From positions 1 to 15,483 of the forward strand of contig JAGVNS010000118.1 in NCBI GenBank assembly GCA_020053155.1: a DNA stretch of 15,483 nucleotides. Direction: 5' to 3'. This document shows positions 1 through 6,265 of the stretch, piece after piece. Below the pieces are notes generated by a model. It was not told the origin of the DNA and searched no databases. It saw only the letters and a program-made list of their open reading frames with translations. Position 1 is the stretch's first letter, and each line of letters begins with the position of its first letter. This DNA comes from Nitrososphaerota archaeon. GTDB taxonomy: Archaea; Iainarchaeota; Iainarchaeia; Iainarchaeales; VGJJ01. The translations under genes and the position numbers were made by a program.

Positions 1-147
1 CCGCACGAAAAAATCCACGCAGGAAAACTTTCCGAACTCAAAAAGGAAAAATGGGAGGTTTTCCCCCAAAGTCTCATCATTTGCGGGGAAATAACCCCCT
101 ATGAACGGGAAGCCTTACAAACCCTGACCGGAAAGAAGTGGGTATGA
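1..147 (+). CDS. 3' end of an unrecognised gene (partial)
   Basis: An open frame runs in from the left edge and ends at the TGA at 145-147, giving 48 C-terminal residues. The end is mixed and hydrophilic, with a segment FPQSLIICGEITPYEREAL and the terminus TLTGKKWV. I do not recognise the family. The frame is credible because its stop overlaps the ATG of the next gene as ATGA, the usual arrangement of translationally coupled archaeal genes. The start, the length and any domain lie outside the window. Confidence 0.6.
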   Translation, partial: PHEKIHAGKLSELKKEKWEVFPQSLIICGEITPYEREALQTLTGKKWV

Positions 148-473
148 ACATGCCACCAACTCCCACTCAACCCCCAACCCCAGACCTGAAAACCCAGTTA
201 GAGGAGCGAGTAAATAAATACAAAAACGTGACCATGAGTGCACTCCAAAAAATAAACCTTAAAGCGGCGCAGGGAACAAAGGAACATACGATTGCCCTGG
301 ATTATTTGACCATGGCCAACAATTATTTCAACGATGCCATTCACTTCCAGGAGCAGGGGGACCTGATTCTTGCCCTGGCCGCTTTCTCATACGCCCATGC
401 GTGGCTGGATGCGGGAGTGAGAGCAGGAATACTTGATGGGGCAAATGATGATCGATTGTTTACCCTGCCGTAA
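144..473 (+). CDS. DUF357 family protein
   Basis: A 109-aa, all-helical archaeal protein that I recognise as DUF357 from its pattern: a first helix with LEERVNKYKN, then IALDYLTMANNYFNDAIHF, then GDLILALAAFSYAHAWLDAG, ending in LFTLP. The family is conserved in archaea and has no established biochemical role that I know. The first 14 residues are proline- and threonine-rich and probably disordered. I chose the ATG at 144 because it overlaps the preceding stop codon as ATGA. A GTG at 138 and an ATG at 150 are in-frame alternatives. The coupling suggests co-expression with the truncated upstream gene. The family call is strong; function is unknown. Confidence 0.85.
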   Translation: MNMPPTPTQPPTPDLKTQLEERVNKYKNVTMSALQKINLKAAQGTKEHTIALDYLTMANNYFNDAIHFQEQGDLILALAAFSYAHAWLDAGVRAGILDGANDDRLFTLP

Positions 474-476
474 ACC

Positions 477-484
477 ATTAAAAG
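477..484 (+). promoter_or_regulatory. Possible TATA box for the membrane-anchored protein gene
   Basis: ATTAAAAG lies between the DUF357 stop and the ATG at 513, centred about 32 nt upstream. That is slightly farther than the 25-29 nt seen elsewhere here and would leave a leader of only a few bases. It is weak evidence and read-through from the upstream gene is equally possible. Confidence 0.35.
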
Positions 485-512
485 AAAAAACACGTTCAAC
501 TAAACAAACCCT

Positions 513-968
513 ATGAAAATCTACCAAAAAAACATTTTAGGAATGGACATTACTACGGACAAGCTGCTTTTGGCCATCGCCGTGCTTCTGGTAATTGGAC
601 TTATTTTGGTTCTTGGGACCAATTCACTCAATACTACGTTGAGCGCACACCTCACCCAAAATCCCGCATCATTGTCCGCGAATGATTCAAGCATCTTACA
701 AGTAACACTTACCAATCCCGTTAATACCCCCATAAACAACCTTACCATTACCGCACAAACCCCGGGTTCGACCCAATTGAGCGTGTATCCAAAAAAACAA
801 ACCATTTCCACATTGGGGCCGCAAGAGCGCAGAGAAATGGAATTTTTGGTGGTGCCGATTGATACTACCAACAATCCCTTTTTACCGGGAACCTATCGCA
901 TTGATTTGCAAACAACTATTGAGGGAAAATCCTACACAAACAGCGTATTTCTCACGGTTGAAAAGTAA
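513..968 (+). CDS. Membrane-anchored extracytoplasmic beta-sandwich protein
   Basis: 151 aa. A short N-terminal segment is followed by one hydrophobic helix at about residues 17-35 (KLLLAIAVLLVIGLILVLG). The remainder (about 45-150) is polar, rich in Thr, Asn and Pro, with alternating strands (SILQVTLTNPVNTPINNLTI, then YRIDLQTTIEGKSYTNSVFL). This is the look of an Ig-like or CARDB/NEW3-type domain held outside the cell by an uncleaved anchor. Several N-x-T/S sequons (for example NDS, NLT) could be archaeal N-glycosylation sites. The methyltransferase follows after 13 nt, so the two are probably co-transcribed. I know of no specific function; the fold is inferred from pattern only. Confidence 0.7.
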   Translation: MKIYQKNILGMDITTDKLLLAIAVLLVIGLILVLGTNSLNTTLSAHLTQNPASLSANDSSILQVTLTNPVNTPINNLTITAQTPGSTQLSVYPKKQTISTLGPQERREMEFLVVPIDTTNNPFLPGTYRIDLQTTIEGKSYTNSVFLTVEK

Positions 969-981
969 TCGGTTTTACGCT

Positions 982-1731
982 ATGCACAACATGGAAAACA
1001 AAAAACAATGGGAAAAAGCGGCCAAAACGTACAGCACGCCCCACATTCGTAAAAAGTTTATTCGCACTCCGGCTTTTTTGAAAGCGTTTGGAAACGTAAA
1101 AAACAAAAAAATACTGGATTTGGGATGCGGGGATGGGTACTATTGTCGCATTCTCGCCAAGAAAAAGGCAAAAATGACGGGAGTGGATTTCTCTTCAGCG
1201 TCCATTAAACTCGCAAAAAAAGAGAAAGAAAAGCACATAGAAGGTATCCACTATTTCCAGAGTGACATCGCTAAAATGCCATTCCTGAAAGATAATTATT
1301 TTGATTATGCCATTGCGGACATGGTCTTTGTCACCATCCCCACTCAAAAAAAATACATTCAAGTCATTCAGGAAGTCCATCGGGTATTGAAGAATGGGGG
1401 AACGGTTATCATTTCGAAGGGGCACCCGGCTAACTTCAATCGAGTCGAAAAGTCAAAATTCTATAAATTAAACTATGCACGCGAACCATCCTATTTTGAT
1501 TCATTAACTCCCCAACATGTTCAAATCACGATTAATGGAGATTCCGTAAAATGGACCAACTATCACCGGACACTAGAAGATTTCGTCAATCCATGGCTCA
1601 AAAATGGGTTTATGATGGAAAAAATTATTGAACCCCAACCCACTCATGGCGCATTAAAGAAGTTCAACCAATACCTAAAAGGAACGGAAAAAATACCCTT
1701 CTTTATTCTCATTAAATTGAAGAAAAAATAA
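982..1731 (+). CDS. Class I SAM-dependent methyltransferase
   Basis: 249 aa from the ATG at 982; a second ATG at 991 is possible. The open frame extends upstream into the previous gene, but that part reads as an out-of-frame translation of it and is discarded. The Rossmann-fold methyltransferase signature is clear: motif I ILDLGCGDG at residues 44-52, the acidic residue that holds the SAM ribose in TGVDFS (D69), SDIAKMPF around D95, FDYAIADMVF as motif IV, and VHRVLKNGGTVII as motif V/VI. This is the Methyltransf_11/25 type (UbiE/ArsM-like in broad sense). The C-terminal ~90 residues, after SKGHPANF, are a substrate-specific extension and do not identify the substrate. It probably shares a transcript with the membrane-anchored protein upstream. 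Confidence 0.88.
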   Translation: MHNMENKKQWEKAAKTYSTPHIRKKFIRTPAFLKAFGNVKNKKILDLGCGDGYYCRILAKKKAKMTGVDFSSASIKLAKKEKEKHIEGIHYFQSDIAKMPFLKDNYFDYAIADMVFVTIPTQKKYIQVIQEVHRVLKNGGTVIISKGHPANFNRVEKSKFYKLNYAREPSYFDSLTPQHVQITINGDSVKWTNYHRTLEDFVNPWLKNGFMMEKIIEPQPTHGALKKFNQYLKGTEKIPFFILIKLKKK

Positions 1732-1760
1732 CCAAAAATAGCTTTTTCGTCATTCGCAAC

Positions 1761-1768
1761 TATTAAAA
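1761..1768 (+). promoter_or_regulatory. TATA box for the 57-aa gene
   Basis: TATTAAAA is centred 26.5 nt upstream of the ATG at 1791, in the gap after the methyltransferase. This is the spacing seen for most promoters in the window and implies a leaderless transcript. It supports the small downstream gene as real. Confidence 0.6.
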
Positions 1769-1790
1769 GAGACACGGTCTTTCCCATTGC

Positions 1791-1964
1791 ATGGAACCCT
1801 ACGCGCATACCAACACCAAAGGCAAAACATATTTTTTGCACCAAAACGGAAGGCTGTTTTTCTTTTCGTCCAAAAAACAAGGGGGGATTGACCTTCCTCC
1901 AGGTTACATTGTAGTAGAAAGCGAAAAGACACACTTGCCCTTGCTCAAAAAAAGAACCGATTGA
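1791..1964 (+). CDS. Small conserved archaeal-type protein (57 aa)
   Basis: 57 aa, basic, ending 6 nt before the next gene. The sequence starts MEPYAHTNTKGKTYFLHQNG, continues RLFFFSSKKQGGIDLPPGY and closes with VVESEKTHLPLLKKR. From memory this matches a family of very short proteins with a KGKTYYLH...GKLYFFSK...IDLP.GY.VVEN..TGLP.LKKK pattern, found in archaea of this kind; I cannot give an accession. The layout suggests a compact beta-rich fold without membrane segments or cysteines. A TATA-like box sits at the right distance for a leaderless start at 1791. Function unknown. It is short enough to be missed by gene callers. Confidence 0.75.
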   Translation: MEPYAHTNTKGKTYFLHQNGRLFFFSSKKQGGIDLPPGYIVVESEKTHLPLLKKRTD

Positions 1965-1970
1965 TTTGCC

Positions 1971-3032
1971 ATGAAACCCACTCCTTTACCCAACGAATGG
2001 TTTGTCCAAAACAGAGTGGATGCCGTATACACACGTACCAGTGAACAACTCGCCGACCCCCTGCTTACCAAATTTACGGGCATCGACCAAACCAGCTTTT
2101 CATTCTATTTTCTCCAAAAACCCGGGCAAAATATCCTGTTGTGCAGCCCACTTGAAGCCGGAACGGTAAAACAACGCTATGAAGGGAAAATATCCATATT
2201 TCGCACGCGAAAGGACGTACTAAAACATCTCCGAAAATTCTTTTCAACCAAAAACATAGGAATAAACGAACGCTACTTAACGGGGGAACAGGTTCACACG
2301 CTCAAAAAAACCTTTTCACGGGCAAAATTCGTGGACGTGAGCGAGTCACTGTATCAAACAAGGGAAATAAAAACTCGCGAGGAATTGAAAACGATAAAAG
2401 AGGCAGTGAAAATAACCCAAGACGTGGTAAAGAAAATACCCAACATGATGAAACCCGGCATTTCCGAAATCCAACTTGGCGCAGAAATAGAACACGCTTT
2501 CGCGCGCGAAGGATGCCCGCCAAGTTTCCCTACCATTGTAGCATTCGGAAAAAACTCCCGGAACATTCACCATTTCAACACGCACAAAAAAATAGGAAAG
2601 GGAGAAAACGTGTTGGTGGATTGCGGAGCAAAGTATTCGGGTTATTGCGCGGATTTATCACGAACGTTTGTGTACAAAAAAGCGAATGATGAACAAAACG
2701 GATGGTATGAGAAATGCGTGGCCGCGCAAAACGAAGCGTTCAAAACCATCAAACCCACTGTCCATGCCAAACACAGCATGGAAGTGGCCGAAAAAATGCT
2801 GGGAAGAAAAATCCCCCATGCGTTAGGGCACGGGATTGGGTTGGAAACCCATGATGTTCCGGGAGCCATTCACCGAAAAGCCGAATGGGTATACAAGCAA
2901 GGCATGGCCGTGGCCATCGAACCAGGGTATTATGGAGAAAAATGGGGCATGCGGATAGAGGATGATGCCATTGTAACAAAGAATGGGAACGAACGGTTGA
3001 GCTTTGCGCCGAAACGATTGATTGAAATCTAG
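1971..3032 (+). CDS. M24 family metallopeptidase (Xaa-Pro dipeptidase/aminopeptidase type)
   Basis: 353 aa, the usual length for PepQ/PepP-like archaeal prolidases. The N-terminal ~130 residues form the creatinase-type N domain and the rest is the pita-bread catalytic domain. The five metal ligands are visible: D217 and D228 in VDCGAKYSGYCADLSRT, H287 in HALGHGIGLE, E317 in AIEPGYY and E330 in MRIEDD. The conserved substrate-contact histidine is present in NIHHF (H200). It should hydrolyse dipeptides or N-terminal Xaa-Pro bonds in the cytosol with two Mn or Co ions; substrate choice between dipeptidase and aminopeptidase cannot be read off. The start is 6 nt after the 57-aa gene, so co-transcription is likely. 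Its stop overlaps the stop of the convergent phosphatase gene by four bases (CTAG). Confidence 0.92.
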   Translation: MKPTPLPNEWFVQNRVDAVYTRTSEQLADPLLTKFTGIDQTSFSFYFLQKPGQNILLCSPLEAGTVKQRYEGKISIFRTRKDVLKHLRKFFSTKNIGINERYLTGEQVHTLKKTFSRAKFVDVSESLYQTREIKTREELKTIKEAVKITQDVVKKIPNMMKPGISEIQLGAEIEHAFAREGCPPSFPTIVAFGKNSRNIHHFNTHKKIGKGENVLVDCGAKYSGYCADLSRTFVYKKANDEQNGWYEKCVAAQNEAFKTIKPTVHAKHSMEVAEKMLGRKIPHALGHGIGLETHDVPGAIHRKAEWVYKQGMAVAIEPGYYGEKWGMRIEDDAIVTKNGNERLSFAPKRLIEI

Positions 3033-3733
3033 CGCCGGGCCCTTCTCACTACTATTTTTCTCCGAACACCCCGCGTTTGGTACGTTCCTCTCCTTCCTCG
3101 CAATGTAAGTTTTATTTCTTCCCCAAAATTGGTTTTTTGCCTTCCCAGCATGGCTTGGCGACGCGTTGCCCGCTCGCGCAAAACACCCAGCAAATCGCCG
3201 TGAGTAACAATCCCAATGTGAATCTCCACGGGTTGCCCCCGGTATCGAATGGAAACCCGCGCTGCAAACTCCTCTGCACTCCTACGGATGCGCGCGAGCA
3301 CCGCGTCGGGCTGCTCAACCACTTTCGGGTCGGTTTTCCCCCGAATCCATATACGATTAAATTCTTCTAAAGGGAGATGTTTGTATTCCTTCTCAAACCG
3401 TGCCTCGTTAAACACCTTCCCATATTTAAATTTGGAGCGAACCTTTGGAAAAGGAACTTTTACGGGTAGCTTATTTTTAGTCGCATCCGTAACGAGTGAG
3501 CTCCGAATTAAGTCCATGAACTCCATGTTTCGTCCCACGGGACTGCTGTAAAACTTGAAAACCTTAGGAATGCGCGTTCGACCCATTTCTCTTGCCAGCC
3601 GGGCCCCAATCGCAACGGCTTGCAATCTTCCTCGCTCCGTCAGACTACCTTCCGTTACACTCTCAAGAGGTCGCTCTCCATGTCTAAAAAGGTGAACGAC
3701 TACTTTGGCTGGTTTTCCAATTATCTTGGTCAT
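3029..3733 (-). CDS. Histidine phosphatase superfamily protein (phosphoglycerate mutase/SixA-like)
   Basis: 234 aa from the ATG at 3733; a TTG at 3748 is an in-frame alternative five codons earlier. The catalytic signature HLFRHGE at residues 14-20 puts the phospho-accepting histidine at H18, next to R17. Further family marks are LTERGRLQAVAIGARLA, FYSSPVGR with R68, and the second catalytic histidine in VTHGD (H178). The superfamily covers phosphoglycerate mutases, sugar-phosphate phosphatases and SixA-type phosphohistidine phosphatases; the residues do not distinguish these. The last ~45 residues are strongly basic (RGRRGTYQTRGVRRKIVVRR), perhaps a nucleic-acid or membrane contact. It lies 21 nt after the swivel-domain gene on the same strand, so it is probably translated from the same mRNA. 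Confidence 0.85.
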   Translation of the reverse strand: MTKIIGKPAKVVVHLFRHGERPLESVTEGSLTERGRLQAVAIGARLAREMGRTRIPKVFKFYSSPVGRNMEFMDLIRSSLVTDATKNKLPVKVPFPKVRSKFKYGKVFNEARFEKEYKHLPLEEFNRIWIRGKTDPKVVEQPDAVLARIRRSAEEFAARVSIRYRGQPVEIHIGIVTHGDLLGVLRERATRRQAMLGRQKTNFGEEIKLTLRGRRGTYQTRGVRRKIVVRRARR

Positions 3734-3754
3734 CTCACTCACAGCCAATGTCCA

Positions 3755-5152
3755 TTAGAGCTTTTTAATAATGCCCATTCCCGCATCCACTTCGACTTTC
3801 TCTCCAGATTTGAATACGGAAGTAGCCTTGAGTGTTCCAGTAATGCACGGGACCCCTAACTCACGGCTAACGATCGCAGCGTGACTCGTGATTCCCCCCC
3901 TATCCGTAATAACGGCTTTAGCCCTTTTCATTAAAGGAATGAAATCAGGGGTTGTTTCAGGTACCACCAAAATATCTCCTTCCTTAAAATGACTAAAATC
4001 GTTGGGAGAAATAACCACTTTCACGGTGCCTTGGATGATTCCTCCCTTACACGCAACCTGTCCTTTGAGTTCTTTTACATTGGTTTCGTGCTTTTCGACC
4101 ATTTGATCAAGTAATTGTTTGAGCTCGTTTCCAAGGAAAAGGTGATCCACCCCATCCTCATCAAAATAATGTCCATACTGTTCTTTCCGTTCGGGCATTT
4201 TGTTGGGAAGTGTTTTTCCTTGCTTCAAATAGGAAATGATTTCTCGGCTGGAGAGGTAAAGAAGTTGTTCATATGTCAAACTGTTTTCATTCGCCATTTT
4301 ATCCAAACGCGGACGCGAAGAAAACACCACTTTGGCCGTTACCTCGGCGCAATGGGTTCTCCAAAAGGAAAGTTCGGCCATTAATTGAAGTAAGGGCATT
4401 GAATCTTTTGCATTTGGGTTCTTTTTTTCATGAGAGACTTCCTTTCCAAATGCCCTTTTTACTTCTTCGAGACATTTTGCGGACGTATAGGGTTCCCCAC
4501 TCCAGTGATGTGTGCCAAACCATTCATATTTCTTCACGTGTTCCCTAATCGCATCCGAAACAGATTCGTTTTGTAGGACAAAGTGGTAATTAATTTCGGT
4601 AGCGGTAATTTCGGGATTGATTTTACGAATCATTTCCGCAATCTTTTTCACATCTGCCGATTGTTCCTCCAACCACGTGAGTTCGCGGAGCGCCTCAACT
4701 TGTTTCACAACCTCTTTGGGGTCCAATTTTGGGTTGGCGCTTAAAATATACGCTTCTACTTCATCTGCTAGCTGTAATACCATCCACCAAAAACCGGCCA
4801 TTTCTTGATATGTATCAAAAAGTGTTTCCAAATATTCCATTTTGTTGCTTTTTACAACTAAAACGTCCAAGTGATTTTGCTTTACATTCGTTCCAACCTT
4901 GTGCACTCGTTCAATGAATTCGTTTACGCGATTATTTTTTACCATGTTTTCAATATGTTCAATCATCGCGTGCTTGTCGGAAATTTTCGTTAAGCTATTC
5001 CCATCCAAAAAAAGCATGGGATGAAAAGTGATGCCGGGAAAGGTCTCTTTCACGCTCTTCGCTGCATACCAAGGCGACCAAAAACACCCCGAAAGGGGCG
5101 GCTGGACCCACCTCCCATAATTGAACCATTCCGCTCGCTGAAATCGTTGCAT
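3755..5152 (-). CDS. PEP-utilising swivel-domain protein (C-terminal phosphohistidine domain)
   Basis: 465 aa. The last ~100 residues are the PEP-utilisers mobile (swivelling) domain with the signature DRGGITSHAAIVSRELGVPC; the phospho-carrier histidine is H424. In PEP synthase and pyruvate phosphate dikinase this domain carries phosphate between an ATP-grasp domain and a PEP-binding TIM barrel. Both are absent here. Residues 1-360 are helical and tryptophan-rich, with the segment KKYEWFGTHHWSGEP (207-221) resembling the middle domain of short archaeal and rifampicin-phosphotransferase-like PEP-utilising proteins. It may act with separately encoded partners or as a regulatory or substrate-binding module. 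The start codon follows a TATA-like box at -27 in a gap shared with the divergent regulator. A histidine phosphatase follows in the same operon. The exact reaction is unknown. Confidence 0.85.
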   Translation of the reverse strand: MQRFQRAEWFNYGRWVQPPLSGCFWSPWYAAKSVKETFPGITFHPMLFLDGNSLTKISDKHAMIEHIENMVKNNRVNEFIERVHKVGTNVKQNHLDVLVVKSNKMEYLETLFDTYQEMAGFWWMVLQLADEVEAYILSANPKLDPKEVVKQVEALRELTWLEEQSADVKKIAEMIRKINPEITATEINYHFVLQNESVSDAIREHVKKYEWFGTHHWSGEPYTSAKCLEEVKRAFGKEVSHEKKNPNAKDSMPLLQLMAELSFWRTHCAEVTAKVVFSSRPRLDKMANENSLTYEQLLYLSSREIISYLKQGKTLPNKMPERKEQYGHYFDEDGVDHLFLGNELKQLLDQMVEKHETNVKELKGQVACKGGIIQGTVKVVISPNDFSHFKEGDILVVPETTPDFIPLMKRAKAVITDRGGITSHAAIVSRELGVPCITGTLKATSVFKSGEKVEVDAGMGIIKKL

Positions 5153-5175
5153 AATGTAGCATTAGCTCTTTTTGG

Positions 5176-5183
5176 ATTAATAA
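5176..5183 (-). promoter_or_regulatory. TATA box of the minus-strand swivel gene
   Basis: Read on the minus strand it is TTATTAAT, centred 27.5 nt upstream of the ATG at 5152. This implies a leaderless start. It forms one half of a compact divergent promoter; the other box (5219-5226) is the same eight bases read on the plus strand. Confidence 0.6.
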
Positions 5184-5218
5184 GATGTTTTAGCCTTTTT
5201 TTACCTAAAAACCGAAAT

Positions 5219-5226
5219 ATTAATAA
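5219..5226 (+). promoter_or_regulatory. TATA box of the Lrp/AsnC regulator gene
   Basis: ATTAATAA is centred 26.5 nt upstream of the ATG at 5249. The same octamer occurs at 5176-5183, 43 bp away (about four helical turns), so a protein bound between or over the two boxes could control both genes. This also argues that translation starts at 5249 and not at an upstream in-frame codon. Confidence 0.6.
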
Positions 5227-5248
5227 CCATTTATCGGCTTCTTCAGGT

Positions 5249-6232
5249 ATGTCGATTGGTGAACTTCTTTCGTTCGATAAAAGAGACCGAAAACTGGTTC
5301 AAGCTCTGGAACTGGATAGCCGTCAATCATTCCGCGAACTAGGACAAAAAAGTGGGCTAAGCGCTGAAAGTGTGAAATACCGTCTCCAAAAATGGAAGAG
5401 CGAAGGATTCATCATCCGCCTATTTGCTGAGCCCAACATTCAACGTCTGGGACTGAAAACATATCGAATATACTTGCGCGTTGAAAACATGACTCCTGAA
5501 ATTGAAAAAGCATTTGAAACGGAATATTCCACCAAACGCACGGTGCAATGGTTTGCTATTCTGCAAGGAGAATGGAGTTATATCATTCGATTTACGTTGA
5601 AGGATGAAAATGACTTTAGAAAGGAAGTCATGCACTTGCTGGCGGAATATGGTAAATACGTTAAAGCCAAAGACATTGGCATCAGTGTGTATCAGTCCTA
5701 TTTTCCCATTACTTATTTTTCGGGAACCCCCCGAGAATCGTTTCCCGCATCCAATGAGAATGAATCCAAAGGGTGGGATGTTATTGACATGCAAATCCTC
5801 GAGCACATTTATACGGATGCACGCGCCCCCACCACACTCATTGCCAAGGATTGTGGAATTTCCCCGGATGCTATTCAATACCGCCTAAAAAAACTTCGAG
5901 AAAAGGGAATTGTCCCTATTTTTAGAGCGTGGTTTGACCGAACAAAAATTGGATACACTTATTACAAAGTGTTTTTTTGGTTCCAATACCTTACTCCCAA
6001 AGATGAAGAAGCGTTTGTCCGATATTGTACGCAAAATCCAAACATTGTGTTTGTGAATCGGGTGATTGGAAACTGGGATTTCGAATTTGACATTGATGCA
6101 AAAGATGCCCAGGAGTTGCATCGAATACTGCGAGAGTTACAAAACAAATTCGGCCCCATCTTGAAAGACTACAAAACGAACGTCATTCTCAAAGACTATT
6201 TACCCAATCCTTTCAGAACGGAGGGAGTGTAG
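5249..6232 (+). CDS. Tandem Lrp/AsnC-family transcriptional regulator
   Basis: 327 aa containing two complete Lrp/AsnC-like units. Unit one has a winged helix-turn-helix at about residues 8-57 (RDRKLVQALELDSRQSFREL, then LSAESVKYRLQKWKSEG) and an alpha/beta ligand-type domain at about 65-155. Unit two repeats this with an HTH at about 176-225 (VIDMQILEHIYTDARAPTTL, then ISPDAIQYRLKKLREKG) and a second alpha/beta domain to about 315. Such double-unit proteins probably form an internal pseudo-dimer on DNA. The open frame extends back over the divergent gene, but the ATG at 5249 is chosen because the TATA-like box and intergenic sequence end there. Position between two swivel-protein genes, one divergent and one 33 nt downstream, suggests that it controls both; autoregulation is typical for the family. 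Confidence 0.88.
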   Translation: MSIGELLSFDKRDRKLVQALELDSRQSFRELGQKSGLSAESVKYRLQKWKSEGFIIRLFAEPNIQRLGLKTYRIYLRVENMTPEIEKAFETEYSTKRTVQWFAILQGEWSYIIRFTLKDENDFRKEVMHLLAEYGKYVKAKDIGISVYQSYFPITYFSGTPRESFPASNENESKGWDVIDMQILEHIYTDARAPTTLIAKDCGISPDAIQYRLKKLREKGIVPIFRAWFDRTKIGYTYYKVFFWFQYLTPKDEEAFVRYCTQNPNIVFVNRVIGNWDFEFDIDAKDAQELHRILRELQNKFGPILKDYKTNVILKDYLPNPFRTEGV

Positions 6233-6236
6233 AGAG

Positions 6237-6244
6237 TTTTTAAG
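6237..6244 (+). promoter_or_regulatory. Possible TATA box of the plus-strand swivel gene
   Basis: TTTTTAAG starts five bases after the regulator's stop codon and is centred about 26 nt upstream of the ATG at 6266. It would give a separate leaderless transcript, although co-transcription with the regulator remains possible. Confidence 0.45.
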
Positions 6245-6265
6245 GAAAGCCGGATAATTTTTGTC

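Noticed and set aside
765..778. GGTTCGACCC resembling a tRNA T-arm
   Set aside because: It lies inside the membrane-anchored protein frame and no acceptor or anticodon stem can be built round it.
859..981. Upstream extension of the methyltransferase
   Set aside because: It overlaps the membrane-anchored protein gene in another frame and adds no methyltransferase motif. The ATG at 982 follows that gene's stop codon.
5021..5248. Upstream extension of the Lrp/AsnC regulator
   Set aside because: It would run through the divergent gene and both TATA boxes, and reads as antisense of the swivel protein. The ATG at 5249 has a proper promoter spacing.
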